From Rhizobium ruizarguesonis (lineage in GTDB: Bacteria > Pseudomonadota > Alphaproteobacteria > Rhizobiales > Rhizobiaceae): a stretch of 64,000 bases of DNA. The notes beneath the pieces are model-generated. The model was given only the letters and a program-made list of their open reading frames with translations, did not search any database and was not told the origin of the DNA. A program made the translations under genes and the position numbers. Below are positions 34,351-43,540 of the stretch, in pieces. The stretch lies in the NCBI RefSeq assembly GCF_012349115.1, contig NZ_PQIG01000133.1, positions 146,760-210,759 on the forward strand, given 5' to 3'. Positions within the stretch are counted from its first letter, which is position 1. Every line of letters starts with the position of its first letter.

Positions 34351-35135
34351 AAGCTCAACGTCTCGGAGCCTGGATCGCCGTCATTCTGGGTGCATCCTAT
34401 TTCGTCATTCCGTTGATCGGAACAATCGAGTTTTCGTTGCGCATGCGCCGCGGCGAATACAGCCTCGATGCCTACGAGTCGGTCTTCTCCGACATTCAGT
34501 TCCGTGAGACCTTCGGCTATTCCATGCTGATGGCGTTGTTCACCATCGTCTTCGGCATGCTGCTCGTCGTGCCGACGGCCTATTGGGTGCGCCTGCGCCT
34601 GCCGCAGATGCGTCCAGTCGTGGAATTCATCACGCTGCTGCCGCTCGTCATTCCGGCGATCGTCATCGTCTTCGGTTACCTCAGGATGTATAATTCATCC
34701 TCTTACCTACCGCTGACGGGTTCGACGACCGGCACCAACATCCTGCTGGTCTTCTCCTATATCACCCTGTCCCTGCCCTATATGTACCGCGCCGTCGATA
34801 CCGCCATGCGCGCCATCGACGTCCGCACGCTGACGGAAGCGGCCGAAAGCCTCGGCGCCCGATGGACGACCATCATGTTCAAGTGCATTTTCCCGAATGT
34901 CATGAGCGGCGTGCTCTCAGGCGCTTTCATCACGCTCGCGATCGTCATGGGCGAATTCACCTTTGCCGCACTTTTGAACCGTCCGGCCTTCGGTCCCTAC
35001 CTGCAGCTGGTCGGCGCCAACAAGGCCTATGAGCCTTCGGCGCTCGCCGTCATCGCCTTCTCGATCACCTGGCTCAGCATGGGCCTGCTCAATCTCGTTT
35101 CCCGCTTCGGCAAAGCCGCCCCGGCAAAGGCTTAA
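34347..35135 (+). CDS. ABC transporter permease (second)
   Basis: Second inner-membrane component, 262 residues, six helices; the EAA motif E-A-A-E-S-L-G-A lies near residue 160. It starts within the stop of the first permease (ATGA overlap), so both subunits are made in equal amounts. Forms the translocation pore with it. Confidence 0.88.
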   Translation: MKAQRLGAWIAVILGASYFVIPLIGTIEFSLRMRRGEYSLDAYESVFSDIQFRETFGYSMLMALFTIVFGMLLVVPTAYWVRLRLPQMRPVVEFITLLPLVIPAIVIVFGYLRMYNSSSYLPLTGSTTGTNILLVFSYITLSLPYMYRAVDTAMRAIDVRTLTEAAESLGARWTTIMFKCIFPNVMSGVLSGAFITLAIVMGEFTFAALLNRPAFGPYLQLVGANKAYEPSALAVIAFSITWLSMGLLNLVSRFGKAAPAKA

Positions 35136-35147
35136 GGTATCTGGCTC

Positions 35148-36209
35148 ATGTCTTTTCTCACGCTGACCAACATTCAGAAATCCTTCGGCCCGGTTCAGGT
35201 CGTCAAGAACTTCAACATGACGATCGAAAAGGGTGAGTTCGTCTCCTTCCTCGGACCGTCGGGCTGCGGCAAGACGACCGTTCTGCGGATGATCGCCGGC
35301 TTCGAGACGCCGAGCGGCGGCACGCTGACCATCAACGGCAAGGACCAAAGCTCGCTGAAGCCGAACCAGCGCAATATCGGCATGGTGTTCCAGGCCTACG
35401 CGCTGTTCCCCAACATGACGGTGCACGACAATGTCGCCTTCGGTCTCAAGGTCGCCGGCGCCCCGAAGCCCGAAATCGACGCCCGCGTCAAGGAAATGCT
35501 TGGCCTGATCAAGCTCGATCACCTGGCCGACCGCTTCCCCTATCAGATGTCGGGCGGCCAGCAGCAGCGTGTTGCCCTTGCCCGCGCGCTCGCCGTCAAG
35601 CCGCAAGTGCTGCTGCTCGACGAGCCGCTCTCCGCACTCGACGCCAAGATCCGCGTGTCGTTGCGCGAGGAAATCCGCCAGATCCAGCAGCAACTCGGCA
35701 TCACCACGGTCTTCGTCACCCATGATCAGGAAGAGGCCCTGTCGATCTCCGACCGCATCGTCGTCATGAACGCCGGCAAGGCCGACCAGATCGGTTCGCC
35801 CTTCGAGATCTACAATACACCGGCGACGCGCTTCGTCGCCTCCTTCGTCGGCACGCTGAACCTCATCGAGGCCAAGGTCGTCGATCCCGATACCAACCGC
35901 ATCCAGATCGGCGATCAGGGCATAACGCTGAAGCAGTCGGTCGCCGCCCACAAGGCCGGCGAAACCATTTCGCTGGCGCTGCGTCCGGAAGCCGGCTCGC
36001 TCTCCGACAGTGTCAAGAGCGACACGGCACTGACCGGTCAGGTCGTTTCGGCCCACTTCCTGGGGTCGGTCATCCGCACCCGCATGAATGTCGGAGGCAA
36101 CGTCATCTCCTTCGACATGTTCAACAGCCCGGGCACCACCCCGCCGCAGGCCGGCGAAACGGTAACCCTGCGCTTCATGGCAGCCGACCTGCTCATCATC
36201 CGCGACTGA
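35148..36209 (+). CDS. ABC transporter ATP-binding protein
   Basis: Cytoplasmic ATPase of 353 residues: Walker A GPSGCGKTT (about 39-47), signature MSGGQQQR, Walker B LLLDEPLSALDA, H-loop T-H-D. A C-terminal TOBE domain (about 270-350) is present, as in PotA/FbpC. Starts 12 bp after the second permease. Confidence 0.9.
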   Translation: MSFLTLTNIQKSFGPVQVVKNFNMTIEKGEFVSFLGPSGCGKTTVLRMIAGFETPSGGTLTINGKDQSSLKPNQRNIGMVFQAYALFPNMTVHDNVAFGLKVAGAPKPEIDARVKEMLGLIKLDHLADRFPYQMSGGQQQRVALARALAVKPQVLLLDEPLSALDAKIRVSLREEIRQIQQQLGITTVFVTHDQEEALSISDRIVVMNAGKADQIGSPFEIYNTPATRFVASFVGTLNLIEAKVVDPDTNRIQIGDQGITLKQSVAAHKAGETISLALRPEAGSLSDSVKSDTALTGQVVSAHFLGSVIRTRMNVGGNVISFDMFNSPGTTPPQAGETVTLRFMAADLLIIRD

Positions 36210-36232
36210 TTTCGCCAATACTGCTGAGACAT

Positions 36233-36258
36233 AAGGCGCCGCGAAACGGTGCCTTTTT
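36233..36258 (+). terminator. Terminator of the first ABC operon
   Basis: AAGGCGCCG-CGAAA-CGGTGCCTT followed by TTTC, about 23 bp after the ATPase stop. Confidence 0.75.
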
Positions 36259-36404
36259 CATTTCAGCTCGTCCGAGCCGTCAGCAATCGTGATGCAGTCA
36301 TCACCAAAAAGCACTTGAACTCCCCCAGCTCGATGCCAGAAGTTGAGCAAACCAAATCAGCCGGGCAGCCTTCCGCCCAACATCTTACCTGATGGGATAT
36401 TTCA

Positions 36405-36710
36405 ATGATTACCTGCCACCTGCGTTATGTGATCGATCCGTACAAGCTTGCCGAATTTGAGGAATATGCTCGGCTCTGGATTCCGATCGTCAACAGGATG
36501 GGTGGCACCCATCACGGTTATTTCCTGCCGTCCGAAGGCGCCAACAATATTGCCGTTGCCTTGTTTTCCTTCCCGAGCCTTGCCGCCTACGAGGACTATC
36601 GCACACGCATGGCAAACGATCCGGAATGTCAGGCCGCTTTCGAACTCGACAAACGTAACCGCAGCATCGTCAGCTATGAACGCAGCTTCATGCGGCCCGT
36701 GCTCGGCTGA
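36405..36710 (+). CDS. NIPSNAP family protein
   Basis: Small protein of 101 residues with a ferredoxin-like dimeric alpha/beta fold of the NIPSNAP family. Typical pieces are Y-x-I-D-P-Y-K-L-A-E-F-E-x-Y and F-L-P-S-E-G-x-N, and the tryptophan W28. Start at 36405 after a weak GATGGGATATTTCA. In other bacteria members sit in catabolic clusters; here it lies between two ABC operons. No function is predictable. Confidence 0.85.
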   Translation: MITCHLRYVIDPYKLAEFEEYARLWIPIVNRMGGTHHGYFLPSEGANNIAVALFSFPSLAAYEDYRTRMANDPECQAAFELDKRNRSIVSYERSFMRPVLG

Positions 36711-36730
36711 TCGAACCGCGAGCGGCGGGA

Positions 36731-36775
36731 AACGAAAAAGCCCCGCCAGGCTGGCTGGCGGGGCTTTTTCGTTCT
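36731..36775. terminator. Bidirectional terminator
   Basis: AACGAAAAAGCCCCGCCA and TGGCGGGGCTTTTTCGTT are complementary; it ends the NIPSNAP gene on the plus strand and the sugar ABC operon on the minus strand. Confidence 0.9.
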
Positions 36776-36784
36776 GTCATGCGC

Positions 36785-37786
36785 TTAGCGGATCGCTTGG
36801 TCGTCTACATCGAAGCGGTGGACATGCGTCTGGTCCGGGGTCGCATAGACGATCTCGTCCGGCTCATACTGGTGCTCGCCGAAAAGACGCGCGGTCAGCA
36901 GGCCGCACTGGTCGGATTCCAGATAGATGATCGTGTCGGCGCCGAGATGCTCGACATGCACGACCTTCGCAGCCCAAGTCCCCTGCTCGCGCGACAGCGT
37001 CATATGTTCGGGACGCACGCCGATGGTCTTGGCGCTATGATCGCCGACCTTCTCGGCCGCGATGAAATTCATCTGCGGCGAGCCGATGAAGCCGGCAACG
37101 AAAACATTGGCCGGTCGTTTGTAGAGTTCCATCGGCGAACCGATCTGCTCGATTGCCCCTGCATTCAAGACAACGATCTTGTCGGCAAGTGTCATTGCCT
37201 CGACCTGGTCGTGGGTGACATAGATCATCGTCGCCTTCAGACTGCGGTGCAGCCGGGCAATTTCAAGGCGGGTCTGGACGCGCAGCGCCGCATCGAGGTT
37301 CGACAGCGGTTCGTCGAACAGGAAGAGTTCCGGTTCGCGCACGATGGCACGGCCGATGGCGACACGCTGGCGCTGGCCGCCGGAGAGCTCGGCCGGCCGC
37401 CGCGCCAGGTAGGGTTCCAGCGAAAGCATGCCGGATGCCTTGCTGACACGATTGTCGATCTCGTCCTTGGCGGTGCCGGCCTGCTTGAGACCGAGCCCCA
37501 TATTATCCTTGACCGTCAGATGCGGGTAGAGCGCGTAGGACTGGAACACCATGGCGATGCCGCGCTTGGCCGGCGGCGTCAGCGTCTCGTCGCGGCCATT
37601 GATGACGACGGCGCCCGACGTGACGTCTTCGAGGCCTGCAATGCTGCGCAGCAGCGTCGATTTCCCACAGCCCGACGGCCCGACGAAGATGACGAATTCG
37701 CCGTCCTTGACCTCGAGGTCGATGCCTTTCAGCACCTCATGCGTGCCATAGGTCTTGCGGATGGATTTGAGTTGAAGCGATCCCAC
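36785..37786 (-). CDS. Sugar ABC transporter ATP-binding protein (UgpC/MalK type)
   Basis: ATPase of 333 residues: Walker A GPSGCGKS, signature LSGGQRQR, Walker B LFDEPLSNLDAALR, and a long C-terminal regulatory (TOBE/MalK) domain. Last gene of a four-gene minus-strand unit running from the permeases and the Gfo/Idh/MocA dehydrogenase. The GTG at 37786 follows AAGGAAAGACCC and gives the M-G-S-L-Q-L-K-S-I-R N-terminus. Powers the carbohydrate permeases at 38858-40654. Confidence 0.93.
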   Translation of the reverse strand: MGSLQLKSIRKTYGTHEVLKGIDLEVKDGEFVIFVGPSGCGKSTLLRSIAGLEDVTSGAVVINGRDETLTPPAKRGIAMVFQSYALYPHLTVKDNMGLGLKQAGTAKDEIDNRVSKASGMLSLEPYLARRPAELSGGQRQRVAIGRAIVREPELFLFDEPLSNLDAALRVQTRLEIARLHRSLKATMIYVTHDQVEAMTLADKIVVLNAGAIEQIGSPMELYKRPANVFVAGFIGSPQMNFIAAEKVGDHSAKTIGVRPEHMTLSREQGTWAAKVVHVEHLGADTIIYLESDQCGLLTARLFGEHQYEPDEIVYATPDQTHVHRFDVDDQAIR

Positions 37787-37796
37787 GGGTCTTTCC

Positions 37797-38861
37797 TTAT
37801 ATTCTGACCGGCTGGCCGGTACGCACGCTCTCGTCGGCGGCAAGGCAGATGCGCAGCGACGCCACCGCATCCGCCATATGGCGGTCGAGGTCCAGATCCT
37901 CGCGGATCGCCCTCAGCATGAAGGCCTGTTCCAGGTCGCAGAGCGCCTGATGGCCGGGTTCGCCTTCCATCGTCATGTCCTGGTCGGGCCGGATGAACTT
38001 GCCGTCCGGGCCGGTCTCGGCCGTGTGCAGACGGATCACCGAGGTCTTGGTGTGCGTGTCGATATCGTCGGACTTGGCGTTCGGATCCATGACGATCGAC
38101 ACCGCGCCTTTTGGCGACATCACATCTTTCACGAAGAAGGCCGTTTCCGAGATCATCGGACCCCAGCCGGCCTCGTACCAGCCGACGGAACCATCCTCGA
38201 ACAGCACCTGCAAGTGACCGTAATTATACATGTCGGCGGCGATCTCTTCCGACATGCGCAGCCCCATGCCGCGCACCTCGACAGCCCTCGCGTCGGTGAT
38301 CTGGCACATGACGTCGACATAATGCACACCGCAATCGACGATCGGCGAGGTGGTACGCATCAGCGACTTGTGCGTCGCCCAGGTCGGGCCGCTGGACTGC
38401 TGGTTGAGGTTCATGCGGAAGACGTAAGGCGGGCCGAGCTTGCGTGCCTCCTCGATCAGTTTCATCCAGGAAGGATGATGGCGAAGGATGTAGCCGATCA
38501 CCAGCTTGCGCCCGGCCTTCCCAGCCGCCGCGACGACGCGCTCGGCATCGGCGACGGTGGTTGCCAGCGGCTTTTCAACGAAGACATCACAGCCCGCCTC
38601 GAAGGCGGCGACCGCATAATCGGCATGGCTGTCGGAATAGGTGTTGATCGAGCAGAGGTCCGGCTTCAGCTCGGCGAGCGCCGTCGTGAAGTCGGGATGG
38701 ATCGTATAGCCCTGCAGCTCGGGCTCCAATTGTGGCCTCGAGCGGTTGACGAGACCGACGATCTCAAAACCCGGATTGTTGTGATAGGCGAGCGCGTGGC
38801 TGCGGCCCATATTGCCGAGGCCGGCAACGAGGACACGGATCGGCTTTTCGGATTGGCTCAC
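37797..38861 (-). CDS. Gfo/Idh/MocA family sugar oxidoreductase
   Basis: NAD(P)-dependent dehydrogenase of 354 residues. The Rossmann nucleotide motif is V-A-G-L-G-N-M-G near the N-terminus, and E-K-P-L-A-T-T-V in the middle carries the family's catalytic Lys. It starts with GTG overlapping the stop of the permease gene (GTGA), so it is part of the sugar uptake unit and probably acts on the imported sugar. Substrate not known. Confidence 0.9.
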   Translation of the reverse strand: MSQSEKPIRVLVAGLGNMGRSHALAYHNNPGFEIVGLVNRSRPQLEPELQGYTIHPDFTTALAELKPDLCSINTYSDSHADYAVAAFEAGCDVFVEKPLATTVADAERVVAAAGKAGRKLVIGYILRHHPSWMKLIEEARKLGPPYVFRMNLNQQSSGPTWATHKSLMRTTSPIVDCGVHYVDVMCQITDARAVEVRGMGLRMSEEIAADMYNYGHLQVLFEDGSVGWYEAGWGPMISETAFFVKDVMSPKGAVSIVMDPNAKSDDIDTHTKTSVIRLHTAETGPDGKFIRPDQDMTMEGEPGHQALCDLEQAFMLRAIREDLDLDRHMADAVASLRICLAADESVRTGQPVRI

Positions 38862-39697
38862 TTGACAGCTCCTGACGTGATGCCGCGGATCAGCTGCCGC
38901 GAGAAGATGACGTAGAGGACGAGGATCGGCAGGATCGCCAGCGACAGCGCCGCCAGCACCGCGTTCCAATTGGTGACGAACTGACCGATGAAGATCTGCG
39001 AGCCGAGCGTCACCGTCTTGGTGGCCTCGGAGGGCGCCAGGATGAGCGGGAACCAGAGATCGTTCCAGATCGGGATCATCGTGAAGACCGCGACCGTCGC
39101 CATGGCCGGGCGCACCAGCGGCAGCACCAGGCGGAAGAAGATCGCATATTCGGAAAGCCCGTCGATGCGCCCGGCATTCTTCAGATCGTCCGAAACCGTG
39201 CGCATGAATTCCGACAGGATGAAGATCGCCAGCGGTATGCCCTGCGCGGTATAGACAAGAACCAGCGCCGTCAGCGTATTGACGAGGCCGGCCGCCACCA
39301 TGCCCTGCAGGATCGCCACCGTGCCGAGACGGATCGGGATCATGATGCCGATCGCCATGTAGAGACCAAGCAGCATATTGCCGCGGAAGCGGTACTCCGA
39401 GAGCGCGAAGGCCGCCATTGCGCCGAAGAGCAGCACCAGCAGGATCGAGACGATCGTGACGATGAAGCTGTTCTGGAAATAGGTGGCGAAATCGCCCTGC
39501 CCGAGCACCGTCTGATAGCCGACCAGACTGAAGGTCGATGGCGTCGGGATCATCAGCGGCTCGCGGAAGATCGAGGCACGATCCTTGAACGAGTTGACGA
39601 TGGTCAGAAACACCGGAAACAGCGCGACCAGCGTATAGGCGCTCAGCGCCAGATGCACTAGGCCGGTGCGGATGGGAGATGTGCGTGCCTTGGACAT
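38858..39697 (-). CDS. Carbohydrate ABC permease (MalG/UgpE-like)
   Basis: Inner-membrane component of 279 residues with six helices; the EAA-type loop N-A-G-R-I-D-G-L-S-E-Y-A-I-F is near residue 190. Paired with the permease at 39707-40654. ATG at 39697 follows GAGGAGCGC. Confidence 0.9.
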   Translation of the reverse strand: MSKARTSPIRTGLVHLALSAYTLVALFPVFLTIVNSFKDRASIFREPLMIPTPSTFSLVGYQTVLGQGDFATYFQNSFIVTIVSILLVLLFGAMAAFALSEYRFRGNMLLGLYMAIGIMIPIRLGTVAILQGMVAAGLVNTLTALVLVYTAQGIPLAIFILSEFMRTVSDDLKNAGRIDGLSEYAIFFRLVLPLVRPAMATVAVFTMIPIWNDLWFPLILAPSEATKTVTLGSQIFIGQFVTNWNAVLAALSLAILPILVLYVIFSRQLIRGITSGAVK

Positions 39698-39706
39698 GCG
39701 CGCTCC

Positions 39707-40654
39707 TCAGAATTGGTAGCGACGCATGCGCCGCTGGATGACGAACAGATAAAGCGAGACGCCGGCGAGGATGATGAGGAACATCACTGTGGCAATCGTC
39801 GCGCCCATCGAGCGGTCGCCGAGCTGAAGCTGGAAACCGAAGAAGGTGCGGTAGAGCAGCGTGCCGAGAATGTCGGTCGACATGTCAGGTCCGGCAAGCG
39901 CCCCCTGCACGGTATAGATCAGGTCGAAGGCATTGAAATTGCCGACGAAGGTCAGGATCGAGATGATGCCGATCGCCGGCAGGATGAGCGGCAGCTTGAT
40001 TTTCCAGAATTGGGCCCAGCCGGTGATGCCGTCGCATTCGGCCGCCTCGATCACCTCTTCGGGGATGCTGAGCAGTGCGGCATAGATCAGCATCATCGGA
40101 ATGCCGATATATTGCCAGTTCGAGATCAGCGACACCGCAATCAGCGCCGAACCGGACTTGCCGAGCCAGGGCGCGAACAAGAATTTCAACCCGATGAGAT
40201 CCAGCATCCAGGGCGCCACGCCCCAGATCGGCGAAAGGATGAGCTTCCAGATGAAGCCGACAATGACGAAGGAGAGCAGAGTCGGCAGGAACATCGCCGT
40301 GCGATAGAAGGCGACGCCGCGCAGCTTCGGCACCGAAAGCAGGGCGGCAAGCGCCACCCCGATCGGGTTCTGCACGCACATGTGGATGGCAAAGAAGATC
40401 AGGTTATTGACAAGGGCATTCCAGAAATCGCGCGCCCAGCGCGCATCGCCGAACAGCACCTTGAAATTCGCCAGTCCGACGAAGGCCGGCTGCCCGTCGA
40501 CCGTATTGTAGAGCGACAGCCGAAGAGTTTCGATGAGCGGCAGCACCATGACCGCCGAATAGACGATCAGGGCCGGCAGCATGAAGACGAAAATGTGCCA
40601 GCGCACCGCGCGCTTGATCGGGACAATATCAGCCGCGTTGTCTGTTTCGCTCAT
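39707..40654 (-). CDS. Carbohydrate ABC permease (MalF/UgpA-like)
   Basis: Inner-membrane component of 315 residues, about six helices, with an EAA loop (E-A-A-E-C-D-G-I-T-G-W-A-Q-F) near residue 220. First permease of the sugar importer, nine bp before the next. Confidence 0.9.
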   Translation of the reverse strand: MSETDNAADIVPIKRAVRWHIFVFMLPALIVYSAVMVLPLIETLRLSLYNTVDGQPAFVGLANFKVLFGDARWARDFWNALVNNLIFFAIHMCVQNPIGVALAALLSVPKLRGVAFYRTAMFLPTLLSFVIVGFIWKLILSPIWGVAPWMLDLIGLKFLFAPWLGKSGSALIAVSLISNWQYIGIPMMLIYAALLSIPEEVIEAAECDGITGWAQFWKIKLPLILPAIGIISILTFVGNFNAFDLIYTVQGALAGPDMSTDILGTLLYRTFFGFQLQLGDRSMGATIATVMFLIILAGVSLYLFVIQRRMRRYQF

Positions 40655-40709
40655 GGCTTTTGCCTGTTCTTGTCGACTGGCTGCAAGGGCAGCACAGGTG
40701 GAAAACGTT

Positions 40710-40860
40710 GCGCCTCACCCTAACTCTCTGCCACCTGGGAGGAGAGGGAACACGCCCTGTTGAGATGCTATCGGGCTGGGAGGTCGCTGCGAGTCTCCTT
40801 CTCCCCGCGAGCGGGGAGAAGGTGGCCGGCAGGCCGGATGAGGGGCTGCAAACGCCGCCC
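40710..40860. repeat. REP-like intergenic repeat in the sugar ABC operon
   Basis: Contains a CTCACCCTAACTCTCT module and a hairpin CTTCTCCCCGCGAGCGGGGAGAAG followed by GGCCGGCAGGCCGGATGAGGGG. Lies between the binding-protein stop (40870) and the first permease start (40654), where mRNA secondary structure would favour high binding-protein levels. Confidence 0.7.
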
Positions 40861-40869
40861 CGGATCACA

Positions 40870-42129
40870 TCACTTGGCCGGCTTGTACCAGCTGTCGAGG
40901 CCCTTCTGGAGCTTTTCGGCAGCAACCGCAGGCGTATCCGTGCCGTTGATCACATTGGCCGATTCGACCCAGGTCTCGTTTTCGAGGTTCGGCGTGCCGC
41001 GCGACAGGATCTGGTAGGTCGAGCGCACCGTCGACTTGTACGGGCCGCGCCAGGAAACGAATTCCTGAGCGAGCGGATCGGACATCTTGACCGGGTTGGA
41101 GTTCAGGCTGAAGAAGCCCGGCAGCGCGTTGGCGTAGATATCGGCGAACTCAGGCGAAGCGACCCAGCTGAGGAACTTCTTGGCTTCCTCGGCATGCGTG
41201 CTCTTGGTGTTCAGAGCGACACCGATATCCGGATGGTCGGAGATGTAGCCCGTGTCGCCGGCCTTCGGAACCGGCGGCGGGAAGGCGCCCATCTTGAACT
41301 GTGCCTGGCTGTTGAATAGCGAGATTTCCCACGAGCCGGCCGGATAGATCGCGGCACGACCGAGCGTGAACAGGTTCTGGCTGTCCGAATAGGTCTGGGC
41401 TTCGAAGCCGTCGCCGAGATAGGGCTTCCACTTGGCAAGCTCTTCATAGGGCTTGACCCAGTCGGCATCCGTCAGCTTTTCCTTGCCGGCGATCAGGGCG
41501 GCGCGGCCGTCCTCACCCTTCCAGTAGTTCGGGCCGATATTCTGGTAGCCCATGGTAGCGGCTTCCCAGAGGTCCTTCGTGCCCATGGCGAGCGGAATGT
41601 AGGTGCCGTCGGCCTTGATCTTGTCGAGCGCTGCGTAGAACTCGTCCTGGGTCTTCGGCACAGAGATGCCGAGCTTGTCGAAGGCATCCTTGTTGTAGAT
41701 GAAGCCGTGGATGACAGAAGCCATCGGCACGCAGAAGGTCGACTTGCCGTCGTCGGTGCTCCAGGCGGCCTTGGCGACCGGCGAGAAGTTCTCCATGCCA
41801 GGCAGGCTGGTGATGTCAGTGAGCTGCTTCTTGTTGAAGAGTTCGAGCGAGGCATCGAACGGACGGCAGGTGATGATATCGCCTGCGGAGCCTGCATCGA
41901 GCTTGGCATTCAGCGAGGCGTTGTATTCGGTCGGCGCGGTCGGCGAGAAAACGATCTTGATGCCCGGGTTCTTGGCTTCGAAAGCCGGGATGATCTTTTC
42001 CTGCCAGATCTGCAGGTCGTCGTTACGCCAGCTTTCGACCGTCAGCGTGACGTCGGCGGCGTGGACGAGACCCGCTGAACTCAGCAGACTGGAGGCAAGC
42101 AGCAGGCTTTTCAGAGCAGTGTTTTTCAT
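40870..42129 (-). CDS. Carbohydrate ABC transporter substrate-binding protein
   Basis: Periplasmic binding protein of 419 residues. A signal peptide ends at V-H-A-A-D (about residues 22-26). It belongs to the MalE/UgpB-like extracellular group 1. First gene of the minus-strand sugar operon; a repeat-rich 215-bp gap separates it from the permeases. Start at 42129 follows GGAGAGGGAA. The divergent kinase and GntR regulator suggest an amino sugar such as GlcNAc or chitobiose, by association. Confidence 0.92.
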   Translation of the reverse strand: MKNTALKSLLLASSLLSSAGLVHAADVTLTVESWRNDDLQIWQEKIIPAFEAKNPGIKIVFSPTAPTEYNASLNAKLDAGSAGDIITCRPFDASLELFNKKQLTDITSLPGMENFSPVAKAAWSTDDGKSTFCVPMASVIHGFIYNKDAFDKLGISVPKTQDEFYAALDKIKADGTYIPLAMGTKDLWEAATMGYQNIGPNYWKGEDGRAALIAGKEKLTDADWVKPYEELAKWKPYLGDGFEAQTYSDSQNLFTLGRAAIYPAGSWEISLFNSQAQFKMGAFPPPVPKAGDTGYISDHPDIGVALNTKSTHAEEAKKFLSWVASPEFADIYANALPGFFSLNSNPVKMSDPLAQEFVSWRGPYKSTVRSTYQILSRGTPNLENETWVESANVINGTDTPAVAAEKLQKGLDSWYKPAK

Positions 42130-42655
42130 TTCCCTCTCCTGTTTTAAGCGCCGCGAGGCGCTGTTTTCGATCTGAAACAAGCAATTGGTGTGTCTGAGGC
42201 AACACCCAACGCCCCTTGGAGGACCGCCAGCAATGCCGGTCCCGAAAGCTCGACGGACACGAAGGCGGATCGCCTGCGGCCGAACTGCGCGCCTTCCCGG
42301 CGGCTGCACCGGGAGCGGCGAAATGATGGGGAAAGCCGATGGATGCCCGAATTCGCCCCCAGCTTGATGGGCCGGGGGTCGTTCTCTCGATCATCCTCGA
42401 AGCGGTTCCGGCTTGACTTAACTGCCGGTTTTCGTGGGCTTCGAAGTGCTGTTCCCTTTTGCCGAATTAATGCCAAAAAAATACCAATTGTCCAGCCGAA
42501 ATTAACTTTTCGGCCTGATAAAACTCATTAAAAAATTTAATCAAGCAAAATCAATATGATAAAAAGATTGATTTTCCACGTCATTCCCACTTGGTAAATG
42601 GTATTTTTTTGGTATTGTATTAAAAAACATAGGGAACGGCATATTCGGAGGCCCG
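42130..42655. promoter_or_regulatory. Divergent promoter region with repeated TGGTATT motifs
   Basis: No gene is visible over 526 bp. The core 42470-42650 is AT-rich. TGGTATT occurs at 42598-42604 and 42610-42616, and its complement AATACCA at about 42480-42486. The two close copies at 42595-42617 may form an operator for the GntR regulator encoded at 43537. Assigned by eye only. Confidence 0.35.
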
Positions 42656-43540
42656 ATGACGGAGCTTGCAATCGGCATAGACGGCGGCGGAACGAGCTGC
42701 CGGGCCGCAGTCGCGGACAGGAACGGCAATGTCATCGGCCGTGGCAAAGCCGGCCCTGCCAACATCCTGTCGGATCTGGAAAACTCCCTTCTCAATATCG
42801 TCGAATCCGCCCGGCAGGCGCTAGGCGATGCCGGGCTTGCCGCTGAAACCATTTCCTCCGTCGCAGCCGTCGTCGGCGTCGCCGGCGCCAATGTCGGCGA
42901 TTATGGTAGACGAATCGAAAAGGCCCTGCCCTTCACCGAAGGCCGCGTCGTCACCGATGCGCTGATCGCCCTGCAGGGCGCGCTCGGCGATGCCGACGGC
43001 ATCGTCGGCGCCTTCGGCACCGGCTCGGTTTATAATGCCCGTAGGGATGGCCGGCTGAACGGCATCGGCGGCTGGGGTTTCGTTGTCGGCGACCAGGCAA
43101 GCGGCGCCCGCCTCGGTCGCGACCTGCTGGAACGATCGCTGCTCGCCCATGACGGGGTGCGCCCGGCATCGCCGATCACCGACGCGGTCATGACCGAATA
43201 CGGCAACGATCCCGAGCGCATCGTCGAATTCGCCCATTCGGCAAGACCGAAGGACTTTGCCGGCTACGCACCGATCGTCTTTCAGCATGCGGCCAAGGGC
43301 GATGCCATCGCGGTCGGCATCGTCACGGATGCGGCAACGGCGATCGGCGAAAGCCTCGACGCGCTGCTCTGGCCCGAATGCCCCTCGATCTGCCTGCTCG
43401 GCGGTCTTGCCGAAGCTTATGAACCCTGGCTTTCCGAACGCTACAGGCCGCTGCTCGCCAGACCGAAGAACGATGCCTTGCACGGCGCAGTGGAACTTGC
43501 GGTGAAGCTCTTGAACAACAAGCAGAGAGGTGCGGCATGA
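42656..43540 (+). CDS. BadF/BadG-type kinase, N-acetylglucosamine/glucosamine kinase-like
   Basis: Cytoplasmic ATP-dependent sugar kinase of 294 residues of the ASKHA (BadF/BadG/BcrA) family. The N-terminal phosphate-1 loop IGIDGGGTSCRA is clear, followed by V-G-V-A-G-A and G-A-F-G-T-G-S-V-Y. Bacterial relatives phosphorylate GlcNAc or glucosamine at O6. It is divergent from a sugar ABC importer and its stop overlaps the regulator (ATGA), so it likely phosphorylates the imported sugar. Kinase family strong; sugar inferred. Confidence 0.88.
   Translation: MTELAIGIDGGGTSCRAAVADRNGNVIGRGKAGPANILSDLENSLLNIVESARQALGDAGLAAETISSVAAVVGVAGANVGDYGRRIEKALPFTEGRVVTDALIALQGALGDADGIVGAFGTGSVYNARRDGRLNGIGGWGFVVGDQASGARLGRDLLERSLLAHDGVRPASPITDAVMTEYGNDPERIVEFAHSARPKDFAGYAPIVFQHAAKGDAIAVGIVTDAATAIGESLDALLWPECPSICLLGGLAEAYEPWLSERYRPLLARPKNDALHGAVELAVKLLNNKQRGAA

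Noticed and set aside
34917..36218. 433-codon open frame on the minus strand
   Set aside because: Antisense to the ABC ATPase with all its motifs; no domain seen in the translation.
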